Shown: positions 53,930 to 62,360, counted from the stretch's first letter. The stretch: 64,000 bases of DNA from Leeuwenhoekiella sp044542075 (GCF_044542075.1 NZ_JBITTU010000006.1:186001-250000), one strand, 5' to 3'. The notes: generated from the letters alone by a model not told the origin. Translations and numbers: made by a program.

Positions 53930-53932
53930 AGT

Positions 53933-54781
53933 ATGAGCGAGGAAGAAGAAGAAAAGCAAAAAAATATAGATAAGGAACTGGAAAAGTCTGAAGTTTCTGA
54001 AGAATCACAGGCAAAGAGTCACGGTGAGATATTAAAAGAACAAATTTGCGAGGGTAAAAAAATATACAGTCTAAGTACCAGCAGTATTATTATGAGCTCA
54101 CTAACTGCCGGTCTTGAGATAGGTTTTAGCTATATGATGCTCTGTAGTGTATTTTATTTTTTTTCAGATAGTTTAGCAGAAGAAAGTCTGTTTAAAATAA
54201 TTGCTCTGGTATATCCATTAGGATTTATTCTGGTGGTTTTAGGTCAATCAATATTGTTTACAGAACAAACTTCGTTACTCACGTTGCCCGTACTCAATAG
54301 GCAACATAGCATAGTAAGTCTATTGCGTTTGTGGGGTTTGGTAATTTTTGGAAACTTACTAGGCGGTACTTTAATCGGATTGGTTTTAGTTTGGATAGGT
54401 CCCAAATTGGGGATTTTTGATGTTGAGACGGTAATTACTATTGGTAAACACGTGGCCGGTTTTGGTCTTCCTACCATTTTAGTAAGTGCAATTTTAGCAG
54501 GGTGGATGATGGGCTTACTATCCTGGTTAGTAACCTCTTCAAAAGATACGGTAAGCCGTATTATTATAATATTTTTAATCACAGCAACTATGGCATTTAC
54601 CGGTTTGCATCATAGTATTATAGGTAATGTTGAAGTTTTTGCAGCCTATATTAGTGGTACCGAAATCACATTGGGGCAGTATATAAGCGTGCAGAGTACA
54701 GCACTTATAGGTAACGCAATAGGCGGCGCCTTTTTTGTGGCATTATTAAAATACCGCGCTTTTGTCAATAATGTAAGCTAA
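53933..54781 (+). CDS. Formate/nitrite transporter (FNT) family protein
   Basis: The 282-residue protein has an acidic N-terminal tail (about 1-40) and six membrane helices. GNLLGGTLIGLV and LHHSIIGNVEVFAAY fit the FNT family of pentameric anion channels (FocA, NirC, YfdC). The LHHSI-G-N-E part corresponds to the conserved His-bearing helix of the pore. The tail is longer than in FocA, as in YfdC-type proteins. The substrate is not known. It overlaps no gene but is 3 nt after the deaminase. Confidence 0.82.
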   Translation: MSEEEEEKQKNIDKELEKSEVSEESQAKSHGEILKEQICEGKKIYSLSTSSIIMSSLTAGLEIGFSYMMLCSVFYFFSDSLAEESLFKIIALVYPLGFILVVLGQSILFTEQTSLLTLPVLNRQHSIVSLLRLWGLVIFGNLLGGTLIGLVLVWIGPKLGIFDVETVITIGKHVAGFGLPTILVSAILAGWMMGLLSWLVTSSKDTVSRIIIIFLITATMAFTGLHHSIIGNVEVFAAYISGTEITLGQYISVQSTALIGNAIGGAFFVALLKYRAFVNNVS

Positions 54782-54821
54782 AATGTTAGGCAGGAAATTT
54801 GATACACTAATAGAAAAAATT

Positions 54822-55376
54822 ATGAAAACAATTTACCTCATAGTACTTAGTCTTTTTTTAGTGAATTGCGGAAGCTCAAAAGATATTGATGCTACTACAA
54901 ACGCAGATTTAAATGCGTGGCTTGAAGCAAAAGAATATCAGATTGAAGCGACCTATGCAATGCCTATGAATACTGCAGCTGTAAAAGCTGTTTTAAACAG
55001 TAATATATTAGGACCCGGTAACAATTCTGCTCAGGTAAGTTTAATAGGTAATCCCAATTTTGTAAAGATTGATGGCGATAGCATTCACGCAAGACTACCT
55101 TATTTTGGTGAACGCCGTATGGGTGGCGCTTATAATACCCGAGATGCGGGAATAACGGTAAACGGATTGATACGTGATTATGAAAAGGAAATTAAGAAAG
55201 GAATGTATGTAATCACATTTTCGGCACGTGATACTGAAGGAACCGAAAGCTATGATTTTATACTCAATCCAAGATCTAATCTGGTTGCAGATCTTTCTGT
55301 ACAAAGTACACAACGCACAACAATACATTATCGCGGAACTGTAGATCAATTAAAACCTGAGGGATCTAAGAAGTAA
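54822..55376 (+). CDS. DUF4251 lipoprotein
   Basis: From ATG 54822 the protein is 184 residues with signal sequence MKTIYLIVLSLFLVNCGSS, Cys 16 being the lipid attachment site. DUF4251 covers most of the rest (YQIEATYAMPMNT...VKIDGDSIHARLPYFGERRMGGAYNT). The family is common in Bacteroidota and of unknown role. The frame begins 40 nt earlier, but without a signal peptide, so the later ATG is preferred. It lies 41 nt after the FNT gene. Confidence 0.82.
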   Translation: MKTIYLIVLSLFLVNCGSSKDIDATTNADLNAWLEAKEYQIEATYAMPMNTAAVKAVLNSNILGPGNNSAQVSLIGNPNFVKIDGDSIHARLPYFGERRMGGAYNTRDAGITVNGLIRDYEKEIKKGMYVITFSARDTEGTESYDFILNPRSNLVADLSVQSTQRTTIHYRGTVDQLKPEGSKK

Positions 55377-55847
55377 GGTTAATAGAATATTAGGTCTAAA
55401 ATATAATTTCCTTGAAAAAGTAATGTGAAGCAACTCTTGCTTGAAAAAGAAGCTTCAATAAATTCTATTTTACATAATGTAAATTATAGAACAAATATAT
55501 TGATTAGTGAAATAGTGCTAAGAACTCATTTTTCTTAGTTTTTCCTTTTAGCTGTATTTAATAGATTGTTTTAAACTAACTGTTATTACGAATGCAATCG
55601 TGAAAGAATTCAATAATCTTAATACTATCTTTAAAGCATTAGAAAAATTAAAACAACCTTGATATCATTTTGAGTACAGTCGAGAAATCACAAATACGAT
55701 TCATATTGATTACTAACTCATTATATAGAAAAAACTATAATTTTCAAAATTCGCGTATTCTGTACGAAGTCCAAGAAATTTTCAAATACGCGATTTTCAG
55801 AGCTTTGGATTTATACGTTCAAGATTCTAAATTTTGTAAGTTGGTAA
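55377..55847. other. Intergenic region with repeat-like sequence, no supported gene
   Basis: This 470-bp AT-rich region holds no gene I accept. At 55669-55692, CATTTTGAGTACAGTCGAGAAATC resembles the interspersed motif ATTTCGAGTGCAGTCGAGAAATC that I know from several flavobacterial genomes. Further on, TCGCGTATT (55751-55759) is the exact reverse complement of AATACGCGA (55785-55793), a 9-bp stem with a 25-nt loop. The open frame at 55670-56005 runs antisense through the cupin gene and is a shadow. Confidence 0.5.
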
Positions 55848-56324
55848 TTAATTTTCTTTCAGCTTTTCGGCAACAGCATCATAATATTGCCTGCTTACAA
55901 CTTCTGTCCATTCGGTGGGAGTTTCACCACTGTAAAGCGCTAAGTAAGTCACATCGTTATTTTTTGAAGACGAGTGCCAATGTTCTGTATCCTTTAGACA
56001 TTTAATAATATCACCAGTTTTCATTATATAAGGTTCTTTGCCCTTTTCCTGATAATACCCGATTCCCTCTACAACGATTAATACCTGTGTAGTACTGTGT
56101 TTATGCCAGTCTAACGTAGAATTTGCCTTAAATGTAGCTTTAACAAGATTATATGGTAAATTTTCATCTTCTTGCAAGATTCTAGATAACCAAGCTTCTC
56201 CCAGATAATGCGTATTGGGAGCTTTAATACCTTCATCTAAGTAGGAAGATACAGTATAGTCAGCATGTTGTGCAGATGCACCTAAAGAAACTATAGAAAT
56301 AAGGAGAACTAGTATTTTTTTCAT
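55848..56324 (-). CDS. Secreted cupin-domain protein
   Basis: The 158-residue protein has signal peptide MKKILVLLISIVSLGASAQ and one conserved cupin barrel. STLDWHKHSTTQVLIVVEGIG carries the metal-binding His pair, and the second motif is LKDTEHWHSS. A secreted cupin could bind a sugar or metal, but no enzyme type is evident. It stands alone on the minus strand. Confidence 0.8.
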   Translation of the reverse strand: MKKILVLLISIVSLGASAQHADYTVSSYLDEGIKAPNTHYLGEAWLSRILQEDENLPYNLVKATFKANSTLDWHKHSTTQVLIVVEGIGYYQEKGKEPYIMKTGDIIKCLKDTEHWHSSSKNNDVTYLALYSGETPTEWTEVVSRQYYDAVAEKLKEN

Positions 56325-56453
56325 TTTAAAAATTTATTGTTTAAGCCTTTATAAATTAACCAATAAGTATGATGGTATTATATATCTAAGTAACTGTTTT
56401 TAGGAACTAGTCTAAAAATTATTTTAACTATTAATTACACGTTTAGCTAAAGC

Positions 56454-56924
56454 CTAATACTCCGTCTTATCCAATTTTTTTGTCCATTCCTGAAAAGGTT
56501 TAATGGCGACTTCGGGAGACAATTGCTCAAAAGGGATGCTGCGCTTCTCGTATGGTAAAGGGATTTCCTTATAAATAAACGCATCATCAAAGCCTATGTT
56601 AGCTGCGTCTTGTTGACTGCTTCCGTAATACACTTTTTCAGGTCTCGCCCAGTAGATTGCTCCCAGGCACATTGGGCAAGGTTCGCAGGAAGTATAAATC
56701 GTACAGCCATCGAGTTGAAACGAATTTAAATTTTTACACGCGTCACGTATGGCCGTAACTTCGGCGTGTGCGGTAGGATCATTTGTAGAAGTAACTTTAT
56801 TATTTCCTTTTCCTATAATTTTTCCGTCTTTGACAATCACACAGCCAAAGGGTCCTCCTTCATTATTTTGCATTCCTTTTAAAGCCGCATTTACAGCTTC
56901 TAACATAAATTCTTCGTTGCTCAT
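56454..56924 (-). CDS. Nucleoside deaminase (guanine deaminase-like), paralogue
   Basis: The 156-residue protein has H53 (HAEV, with E55) and C80 and C83 in CEPCPMC as zinc ligands. It resembles Bacillus guanine deaminase GuaD, which is a small CDA-fold enzyme. It shares this fold with the protein at 53480-53929 but differs by about half of residues, so the two are paralogues, perhaps of different specificity. It opposes the riboswitch-controlled transporter gene, with 380 bp between them. Confidence 0.85.
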   Translation of the reverse strand: MSNEEFMLEAVNAALKGMQNNEGGPFGCVIVKDGKIIGKGNNKVTSTNDPTAHAEVTAIRDACKNLNSFQLDGCTIYTSCEPCPMCLGAIYWARPEKVYYGSSQQDAANIGFDDAFIYKEIPLPYEKRSIPFEQLSPEVAIKPFQEWTKKLDKTEY

Positions 56925-57140
56925 TATCTTTTCGTATTTGCTGTAAATATAGGAGTTTATGATGCTTTTAAGAATATTTAATTGCTGATGAAATCAAGTA
57001 GTACTCTAATATTTTCCGCAAAAAAAAACATATCTAAAAAAGATACCACTTCCCTCCCATCGGTTTAGGAATACAAATTCAGAATACGCACGTTATAAAA
57101 ATATTAACTTTTAAAGTAGGATGAATAATAATTGCTAGAG

Positions 57141-57148
57141 TACTTTTG
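57141..57148 (+). promoter_or_regulatory. Promoter -7 box (TACTTTTG) ahead of a long leader
   Basis: Exact TAnnTTTG match, placing the transcription start near 57151. This leaves a leader of about 155 nt before ATG 57305 that contains the riboswitch-like structure. Confidence 0.6.
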
Positions 57149-57162
57149 CGCCCTTAAATTAA

Positions 57163-57246
57163 TTATCCAGAATCTCATAAGGGAGATAGCAACCTGCAAT
57201 AACGAGCAAGGTGCTAAGATAGATAAGCCAATTACTTGGAAACCTT
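57163..57246 (+). promoter_or_regulatory. SAM-riboswitch-like aptamer (SAM-I/SAM-IV clan candidate)
   Basis: The core AGCAACC (57188-57194) and AAGGTGCTAA (57208-57217) is identical to the J2/3 and J3/4 sequences of SAM-I-type riboswitches. Pairing: P1 TTATC/GATAA (57163-57167 with 57222-57226), P2 ATCTC/GAGAT (57172-57176 with 57183-57187), P3 ACCTGC/GC-AAGGT (57192-57197 with 57206-57212). Loop TAAGG (57178-57182) can pair with CCTTG (57243-57247) as a pseudoknot, and ACCTT (57242-57246) can also compete for AAGGT. P2 is shorter than in classical SAM-I. The class is not proven. Confidence 0.6.
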
Positions 57247-57304
57247 GTTAACGCATACGTCTATGTAATTACTGCTATTGCCTTTTTGAGTGTAAAATTA
57301 TAAA

Positions 57305-58612
57305 ATGGCAGAACTTAAGATTACCCCAAAATTCTCAGCACTCATTCCATTATTTGTCTTTGTAGGTACCTTTCTTGGCGTAGGTATTTATCAAAACGAC
57401 TTTTATGCACTTCCTGCTCCTATCGCAGTTATAGTAGGGATTGTTGTGGCATTTATACTATTTAGACAATCTATTAACGCTAAAATTAGAACACTTTTAA
57501 AAGGCTGTGGTGATGATAAAATCTTGACAATGTGCTTAATTTATCTACTTGCAGGTGCTTTTGCCGCTATTACCAATGCAACCGGCAGTGTAGATGCAAT
57601 TGTAAATATGGGTTTAGACTTCATTGCTATTGAATACATCTATATGGGTATTTTTATCATTGCAGGTTTCTTATCTGTCTCTACGGGAACTTCGGTAGGC
57701 GCTATTGTAGCCCTGGCTCCTATTGTTGTAGGTTTTGCTGCAAACAGCAGCGCAGACCTGGCGATACTTTGTGGTGCACTTTTAGGCGGTAGTATGTTTG
57801 GAGATAACTTATCGGTTATTTCAGATACGACTATTGCGGCGACCCAATCACTCGGAACCAAAATGAGTGATAAATTTAAACAGAATATAAAAATTGCCGT
57901 ACCTGCAGCTTTAGGTACAATAGCTATCTTAGTTTTTCAAGGTACAGATCTTACAGCTAGTGCAGCAACAGCTGTTAGCTACAACTATGATGTGCTAAAA
58001 ATCACACCGTATATTCTAGTAATTTTACTTTCTATTCTGGGACTTAATGTATTTGTAACGCTGTTTTTAGGAGTACTTGCAGCAGGTGTTTTAGGAATTA
58101 GCTACGGCGATTTCACGCTTTTAGAATCTACCAGAATTGCCTATGAGGGCTTTACGAATATGACCGAAATTTTCTTACTCTCTTTACTTACCGGTGGCCT
58201 TGCAGCTCTGGTAGCTCGTAATGGCGGAATTGAATTTATTCTGGTAAGCATTAAAAAGCTTATAAAAAATAGAAAAACTGCAGAACTTGGTATTGCTACA
58301 TTGGTAAGCACCATCAATATGGCTATTGCAAACAATACGGTCTCTATCATTATCGCCGGTCCTATTGCAAAAACTATTAATGATGAGTACAAATTAGACA
58401 ATAAAAAAACAGCTTCAATTTTAGATATTTTTGCCTGTATTGTTCAGGGATTATTGCCTTATGGCGCGCAGGTTCTTATGATTTTAAGCTTTTCTAACGG
58501 AAAGATTGATTATTTAGATTTAATGGGAAATACCTGGTATTTACTTCTATTGCTGGTGTACACAGTGCTCTTTATTACGTTGAACCCAATGCGCAAGCCA
58601 AATCTAAAGTAG
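57305..58612 (+). CDS. NhaC-superfamily Na+-coupled transporter, possible methionine importer
   Basis: The 435-residue protein has about 11 membrane helices. GGSMFGDNLSVISDTTIAATQSLG (about 163-186) is the NhaC / COG1757 signature, and SIIIAGPIAKTI with INMAIANNTV marks the second repeat. NhaC proteins are classed as Na+/H+ antiporters, but some members (MetT) are methionine transporters controlled by SAM riboswitches or MetJ. Because a SAM-type aptamer lies in the leader, methionine uptake is the better hypothesis here. The substrate is inferred, not shown. Confidence 0.8.
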   Translation: MAELKITPKFSALIPLFVFVGTFLGVGIYQNDFYALPAPIAVIVGIVVAFILFRQSINAKIRTLLKGCGDDKILTMCLIYLLAGAFAAITNATGSVDAIVNMGLDFIAIEYIYMGIFIIAGFLSVSTGTSVGAIVALAPIVVGFAANSSADLAILCGALLGGSMFGDNLSVISDTTIAATQSLGTKMSDKFKQNIKIAVPAALGTIAILVFQGTDLTASAATAVSYNYDVLKITPYILVILLSILGLNVFVTLFLGVLAAGVLGISYGDFTLLESTRIAYEGFTNMTEIFLLSLLTGGLAALVARNGGIEFILVSIKKLIKNRKTAELGIATLVSTINMAIANNTVSIIIAGPIAKTINDEYKLDNKKTASILDIFACIVQGLLPYGAQVLMILSFSNGKIDYLDLMGNTWYLLLLLVYTVLFITLNPMRKPNLK

Positions 58613-58723
58613 TTTGATATGGAATCTACTATATGTATTTAATGCAAATCTATTTATAGATTCAAATTTATGAGTCGAAATGCAGAACACGTTTTCTCAC
58701 AAATTTAAGTGCTACCGAAAAGC

Positions 58724-59323
58724 TTAGTAATACATTCTAAAATCTAATAGTTTACAGGCTGCGTAGTGTTTTTGATGTAATTGTTCTACCACTTCAAAAA
58801 TATCATCATCTTCATTAAACAGATTAAAAAAGACTTTATCAAGGTTTGAACTGCTCAACCCGGCATCTGCATTGCCATAGCCAGAAACCGCTTTTGCATT
58901 TGTGATATCAAGAAAATATTGAGCTTCTTCTTCATCAAGGTCCAGTATTTTAGCACTTGAAAAATGAACGATTTTACCTCTTAGCTTTCCTTCAAAAAGT
59001 TCTGCTATTTCTTGAAAACTATAATAATAGTCGTTCAAGCAAATACTATTGGCTTCTCCGGTCATCACCAGATAGATGATCTCGTATTCCTTAAAATAAT
59101 GGTCATCTAAAACCAGAGTATTTAGGCTCGCTTCAAGACCTTCTATGGTATCACAAGTTTGATATATACTTGCTATACCGTACTGAATCACTAACTCTTC
59201 GAGATTTTTTTGAGCTTCAGTAATTTGATTTAGTTCTACATCAGCAACCCCTTCGAGACAATAAATAAATTTCTCTGGATCTAGATCGTTCTTTTGTGGT
59301 AATTGTGTTCTTTTTTCCAGCAC
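58724..59323 (-). CDS. DUF6642-like protein
   Basis: From GTG 59323 the product is about 199 residues. The core reads FIYCLEGVADVELNQITEAQKNLEELVIQYGIASIYQTCDTIEGLEASL and YEIIYLVMTGEANSICLNDYYYS. This I associate with DUF6642, with moderate certainty. There is no signal peptide. An upstream TTG at 59350 is ruled out since it is the end of a -7 box (59355-59348). No ATG fits. The function is unknown. Confidence 0.6.
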   Translation of the reverse strand: MLEKRTQLPQKNDLDPEKFIYCLEGVADVELNQITEAQKNLEELVIQYGIASIYQTCDTIEGLEASLNTLVLDDHYFKEYEIIYLVMTGEANSICLNDYYYSFQEIAELFEGKLRGKIVHFSSAKILDLDEEEAQYFLDITNAKAVSGYGNADAGLSSSNLDKVFFNLFNEDDDIFEVVEQLHQKHYAACKLLDFRMYY

Positions 59324-59347
59324 TTTAAAATAGTATATAGTAAACTG

Positions 59348-59355
59348 CAAATTTA
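59348..59355 (-). promoter_or_regulatory. Promoter -7 box (TAAATTTG) for the DUF6642-like gene
   Basis: The minus-strand box ends 24 nt before GTG 59323; its last bases form the TTG taken as a start by ORF reading. Confidence 0.5.
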
Positions 59356-59512
59356 AAGACTGTAGTGTGATTTAAAGGGATTACCTAAGGAAATAAAAGC
59401 AACTGTAGTTTTTAAAATAGGTAATAGCCTACCTGCTAGCGGAATAAATAACTGCTTTTTAAATTGTGAATATCTATCTGTTTTTATGTCAAATTACCCA
59501 CGACCTATACCC

Positions 59513-59520
59513 TATTTTTG
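59513..59520 (+). promoter_or_regulatory. Promoter -7 box (TATTTTTG) for the DUF4494 gene
   Basis: The box ends 21 nt before ATG 59542; no clear TTG at -33. Confidence 0.5.
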
Positions 59521-59541
59521 AAACTCTAAAAACAATATATT

Positions 59542-60102
59542 ATGAGTGCAACCTGGTACGAATGCAAGGTAAAATATAGAAAATTTGATGAAGCGTCTGG
59601 TACGCAAAAGGTTAAAACCGAACCTTTTTTAGTAGATGCAATCTCGTACACTGAAGCAGAAAGCCGAATTACAGAAGAAATGGCTTCGTATTTAATGGAA
59701 GGTGAAGAGATTAAAATCACAAACATTAAAGTTGCTAATTATGCAGAGATTCATCCTTTTGAAAATAGCGACCGCTGGTTTAAATCTAAAATATCGTTAA
59801 TCGCTTTTGATGAAGAAAGCGGTAAAGAACGCAAAACCAATATGTATCTGCTGGTACAGGCAAATGATGTAAAAGAAGCCTTTGAAAATACGGTAACTAC
59901 GATGCAGGATACCATGGGCGAGTACACAATACCGGCAGTTTCTGAATCTCCTATTATGGATGTTTTTCCGTATTTTTCTGGTGATGAAGATGAGACGGAA
60001 CGTCTGGAAGAGTTTACCCGTTTAAAAGAATCTACACCTACCTACAACGACGAAAATGAAGAATTAGCAATGGCTGATTCGCTTACTGTAGAAGCTGAAT
60101 AA
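59542..60102 (+). CDS. DUF4494 protein
   Basis: The 186-residue cytoplasmic protein contains DUF4494, a Bacteroidota-specific domain with an internal repeat: WYECKVKYRKFDEASGTQKVKTEPFLVDAISYTEAESRI and, later, WFKSKISLIAFDEESGKERKTNMYLLVQANDVKEAFENT. The duplicated strand-helix pattern suggests a two-lobed fold. The last 40 residues are acidic and low-complexity. The function is unknown. It is followed by hairpins and a terminator. Confidence 0.82.
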   Translation: MSATWYECKVKYRKFDEASGTQKVKTEPFLVDAISYTEAESRITEEMASYLMEGEEIKITNIKVANYAEIHPFENSDRWFKSKISLIAFDEESGKERKTNMYLLVQANDVKEAFENTVTTMQDTMGEYTIPAVSESPIMDVFPYFSGDEDETERLEEFTRLKESTPTYNDENEELAMADSLTVEAE

Positions 60103-60119
60103 CATAAATTACAATTCAA

Positions 60120-60167
60120 TTTGAGTAAGGGGAGTAATCTCATTTGAGTTTTAATTTACTCAAATGA
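60120..60167 (+). promoter_or_regulatory. Mutually exclusive hairpins after the DUF4494 gene
   Basis: The segment ACTCAAATGA (60158-60167) forms a perfect 10-bp stem with TCATTTGAGT (60140-60149). An overlapping piece, TTACTCAAA (60156-60164), pairs equally well with TTTGAGTAA (60120-60128). The two folds cannot coexist. They may just aid termination together with the next hairpin. Confidence 0.5.
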
Positions 60168-60186
60168 CCGTTATAAAACTCTTTAT

Positions 60187-60214
60187 AAAGTCCCGATTTT
60201 TCGGGACTTTTTTT
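60187..60214 (+). terminator. Rho-independent terminator after the DUF4494 gene
   Basis: AAAGTCCCGA (60187-60196) pairs with TCGGGACTTT (60201-60210), loop TTTT, followed by T's to 60214. Confidence 0.9.
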
Positions 60215-60344
60215 CTAATTAATTTTTTGTAGACTCTAAAGTGGCGCAAGAATATTGCACTCTAGACAGCTTCATATGAAATTTAATTAGAGACAGACAC
60301 TCCAACTTATTATAATATCAAACCGATTAAGCGCCCTACACACC

Positions 60345-60352
60345 TATATTTG
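60345..60352 (+). promoter_or_regulatory. Promoter -7 box (TATATTTG) for the ThiE-like gene
   Basis: The box ends 29 nt before ATG 60382. Confidence 0.5.
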
Positions 60353-60381
60353 CAAACGCAAATGCTTACTAAAATTGAAAC

Positions 60382-61026
60382 ATGATTATACCTAAACTTC
60401 ATTATAAATCACAGGGCAAATCTCCAGAAGAGCAACTGGAAAATATTCAAAAAGCCTGTTCTGCGGGTATAGAATTGGTTCAACTGCATTTTGATAAAGC
60501 TACTGAGAAGCAGCTGCTTCAATTGGCTAGACAGGTACGTGAACTTACAGCACATTATCAAACTCGATTAATTGTAACAGATCATCATAAAATCGCCAGA
60601 GAGATTAAAGCAGATGGCGTGTATTTAGAAAAAACAGATCTTTCTAGTCTACTTTCAGTACGCAATCATTTATATACCTGGCAAATTATAGGTGCGGGTG
60701 CGCATACAATACAGGACTGTGAGGCTTTGATTGAAAAAGATATTGATTACATTAATTTAGCACCATTTAAAACCTATTCACAAGGAGATGCAAAAGCAGA
60801 ATTAGGTTTAGACGGGTATAGTCTTATTACTGAATCTTTAAACACCACAACACCCATACTAGGTTCAGGCGGTATTGCTACAGAAGATGTAAAAGACTTA
60901 TTGACTGCCGGAATTTCAGGAATTGTAGATTCTGACACAATCACTCAGGACTTCAACTCGATAAAAATATTTCACCAACTTTTAAAAGCCTCTTCTACTG
61001 AAGAGCAGCGTCATTCTTTTAAATAG
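60382..61026 (+). CDS. ThiE/TenI-like protein, divergent
   Basis: The 214-residue TIM-barrel protein has the thiamine-phosphate-synthase layout: VQLHFDKA, VTDHHKIAREIKADGVYLEK, IGAGAHT, DYINLAPFKTYSQGDAKAELG and PILGSGGI. Several active-site residues of ThiE differ: Arg of VQLR-K is His, and the Ser of GxSxH is Ala. The protein may be TenI-like or act on another phosphate. No other thiamine genes are adjacent. Housekeeping thiE is probably elsewhere. Confidence 0.7.
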   Translation: MIIPKLHYKSQGKSPEEQLENIQKACSAGIELVQLHFDKATEKQLLQLARQVRELTAHYQTRLIVTDHHKIAREIKADGVYLEKTDLSSLLSVRNHLYTWQIIGAGAHTIQDCEALIEKDIDYINLAPFKTYSQGDAKAELGLDGYSLITESLNTTTPILGSGGIATEDVKDLLTAGISGIVDSDTITQDFNSIKIFHQLLKASSTEEQRHSFK

Positions 61027-61055
61027 ATGTAGTCAGGAACATTTTAAAAAAACAA

Positions 61056-61086
61056 AAAGCCCGTCAAAAAATTGACGGGCTTTCTT
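61056..61086. terminator. Bidirectional terminator between ThiE-like and cspA-like genes
   Basis: AAAGCCCGTCAA (61056-61067) pairs with TTGACGGGCTTT (61072-61083), a 12-bp stem with A-tract before and TCTT after. Confidence 0.88.
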
Positions 61087-61104
61087 AAACTTACAAGATA
61101 TGTC

Positions 61105-61296
61105 TTAGATAACTCTTACGTTTACTGCGTTTAAACCTTTGTTACCTTCTTTAAGTTCAAATTCAACTTCATCGCCTTCGCGAATTTCGTCGATTAAACC
61201 AGAAATGTGTACAAAGTGGTCTTTTTCAACACCTTCTTCTGTAATAAATCCAAATCCTTTGGTTTCGTTGAAAAATTTTACTGTTCCGTTACTCAT
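61105..61296 (-). CDS. Cold-shock protein, CspA family
   Basis: This 63-residue single cold-shock domain has RNP1 KGFGFI (13-18) and RNP2 HFVHIS (27-32). It binds single-stranded RNA or DNA as a chaperone. It is smaller than the two-part protein at 5243. A -7 box TACCTTTG lies at 61353-61346, 49 nt before the ATG; a TTG at 61380-61378 is spaced 24 nt. The leader is short, unlike that of the larger cold-shock protein. Confidence 0.92.
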   Translation of the reverse strand: MSNGTVKFFNETKGFGFITEEGVEKDHFVHISGLIDEIREGDEVEFELKEGNKGLNAVNVRVI

Positions 61297-61345
61297 AATA
61301 CTATTTAAATTTTAATAATTACTTAATAGTAAGCAATTACGATGC

Positions 61346-61353
61346 CAAAGGTA
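61346..61353 (-). promoter_or_regulatory. Promoter -7 box (TACCTTTG) for the CspA-like gene
   Basis: Minus-strand TAnnTTTG match, with a TTG 24 nt upstream as a loose -33 element. Confidence 0.55.
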
Positions 61354-61448
61354 CAGTAATCTAAAGTTAATCCCTAACAAAACAAGATTTTAAATGAATA
61401 AGGCACCAAATAAATGAATATGAAGCATAAATTATTAGTTCTAAAAGG

Positions 61449-61456
61449 TATTTTTG
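61449..61456 (+). promoter_or_regulatory. Promoter -7 box (TATTTTTG), probable leaderless start
   Basis: The box ends 4 nt before ATG 61461, the same spacing as at 8353-8358 and 27926-27921. Confidence 0.55.
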
Positions 61457-61460
61457 CGCA

Positions 61461-62360
61461 ATGTGGATGTATTTAGGGCTACTAGCCGCACTTTTCTTAG
61501 GATTGCACAATTTATGTAAAAAACACGCTGTACGTGACAATGAGGTTCTTCCTGTTTTATTGGGAACGCTTATTTCTGGGTTTTTGATGTTTCTTCCTTT
61601 TTATTTAGGTTCTGTTTATTATCCCGAGTATACAAAAGAACTCGGCTTTTATATTACCGCGATTCCCTGGGAAGTACACGGTTTTATAATTATCAAGTCT
61701 ATGATTATGGCAACTTCGTGGATTTTAGCTTACCAGGCTTTAAAACATTTGCCCATCACCATTGTTACACCCATACGATCTGCTGGTCCCTTTTTTACAT
61801 TTATAGGAGCTATATTAATTTATCAGGAGCAGCCTAATTCACTACAATGGATAGGTTTTTTTGTTATTATTCTTTCAGTGGTGTTGTATTCCCGAATAGG
61901 CAAACAAGAAGGTATTATTTTTAAAAAGAATAAATGGATTCTAGCCATTATCGCAGCTACATTTTTAGGGGCTTCCAGCGGCCTGTATGATAAGTTCTTA
62001 ATTCAGAATTTAGCACTAAACCCGCAAACTTTACAGTTCTGGTTTTGCTGGTACACTATTCTAATTTTAATACTCGTATTGGCTATTTTGTGGTTTCCGA
62101 AAGCCGAAAAACGAAAGGCGTTTACCTTTAGATGGTCTATAGTAGCAGTGGGTATTCTTTTGCAAACCGCAGATTACTTTTATTTTAAAGCACTACAAGA
62201 CCCTGAAGCATTGATTATGCTACTTTCTGCTATAAAGCGGAGTCAACTAATCATTGCCGTTGTTATAGGCGGTTTGGTTTTTAAAGAAAAGAATAAACGT
62301 AAAAAACTTGTACCCCTAATGGGAATTCTAATAGGCGTTTTTTTGATTTTGTACTCTTAA
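61461..62360 (+). CDS. EamA/DMT-superfamily transporter
   Basis: The 299-residue protein has ten membrane helices in two EamA halves of about 140 residues each. LKHLPITIVTPIRSAGPFFTFIGAILIYQE and KALQDPEALIMLLSAIKRSQLIIAVVIGG mark the ends of the halves. These are usually metabolite exporters. The substrate is unknown. ATG 61467 is a second possible start just inside. An unrelated EamA gene lies at the window end. Confidence 0.85.
   Translation: MWMYLGLLAALFLGLHNLCKKHAVRDNEVLPVLLGTLISGFLMFLPFYLGSVYYPEYTKELGFYITAIPWEVHGFIIIKSMIMATSWILAYQALKHLPITIVTPIRSAGPFFTFIGAILIYQEQPNSLQWIGFFVIILSVVLYSRIGKQEGIIFKKNKWILAIIAATFLGASSGLYDKFLIQNLALNPQTLQFWFCWYTILILILVLAILWFPKAEKRKAFTFRWSIVAVGILLQTADYFYFKALQDPEALIMLLSAIKRSQLIIAVVIGGLVFKEKNKRKKLVPLMGILIGVFLILYS

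Noticed and set aside
55670..56005. Plus-strand frame of 111 codons
   Set aside because: Over half overlaps the cupin gene antisense, and the rest is in repeat-like AT-rich DNA.
58724..59350. Start of the DUF6642-like gene at TTG 59350
   Set aside because: That TTG is the last part of a -7 promoter box and is unlikely to be in the mRNA.
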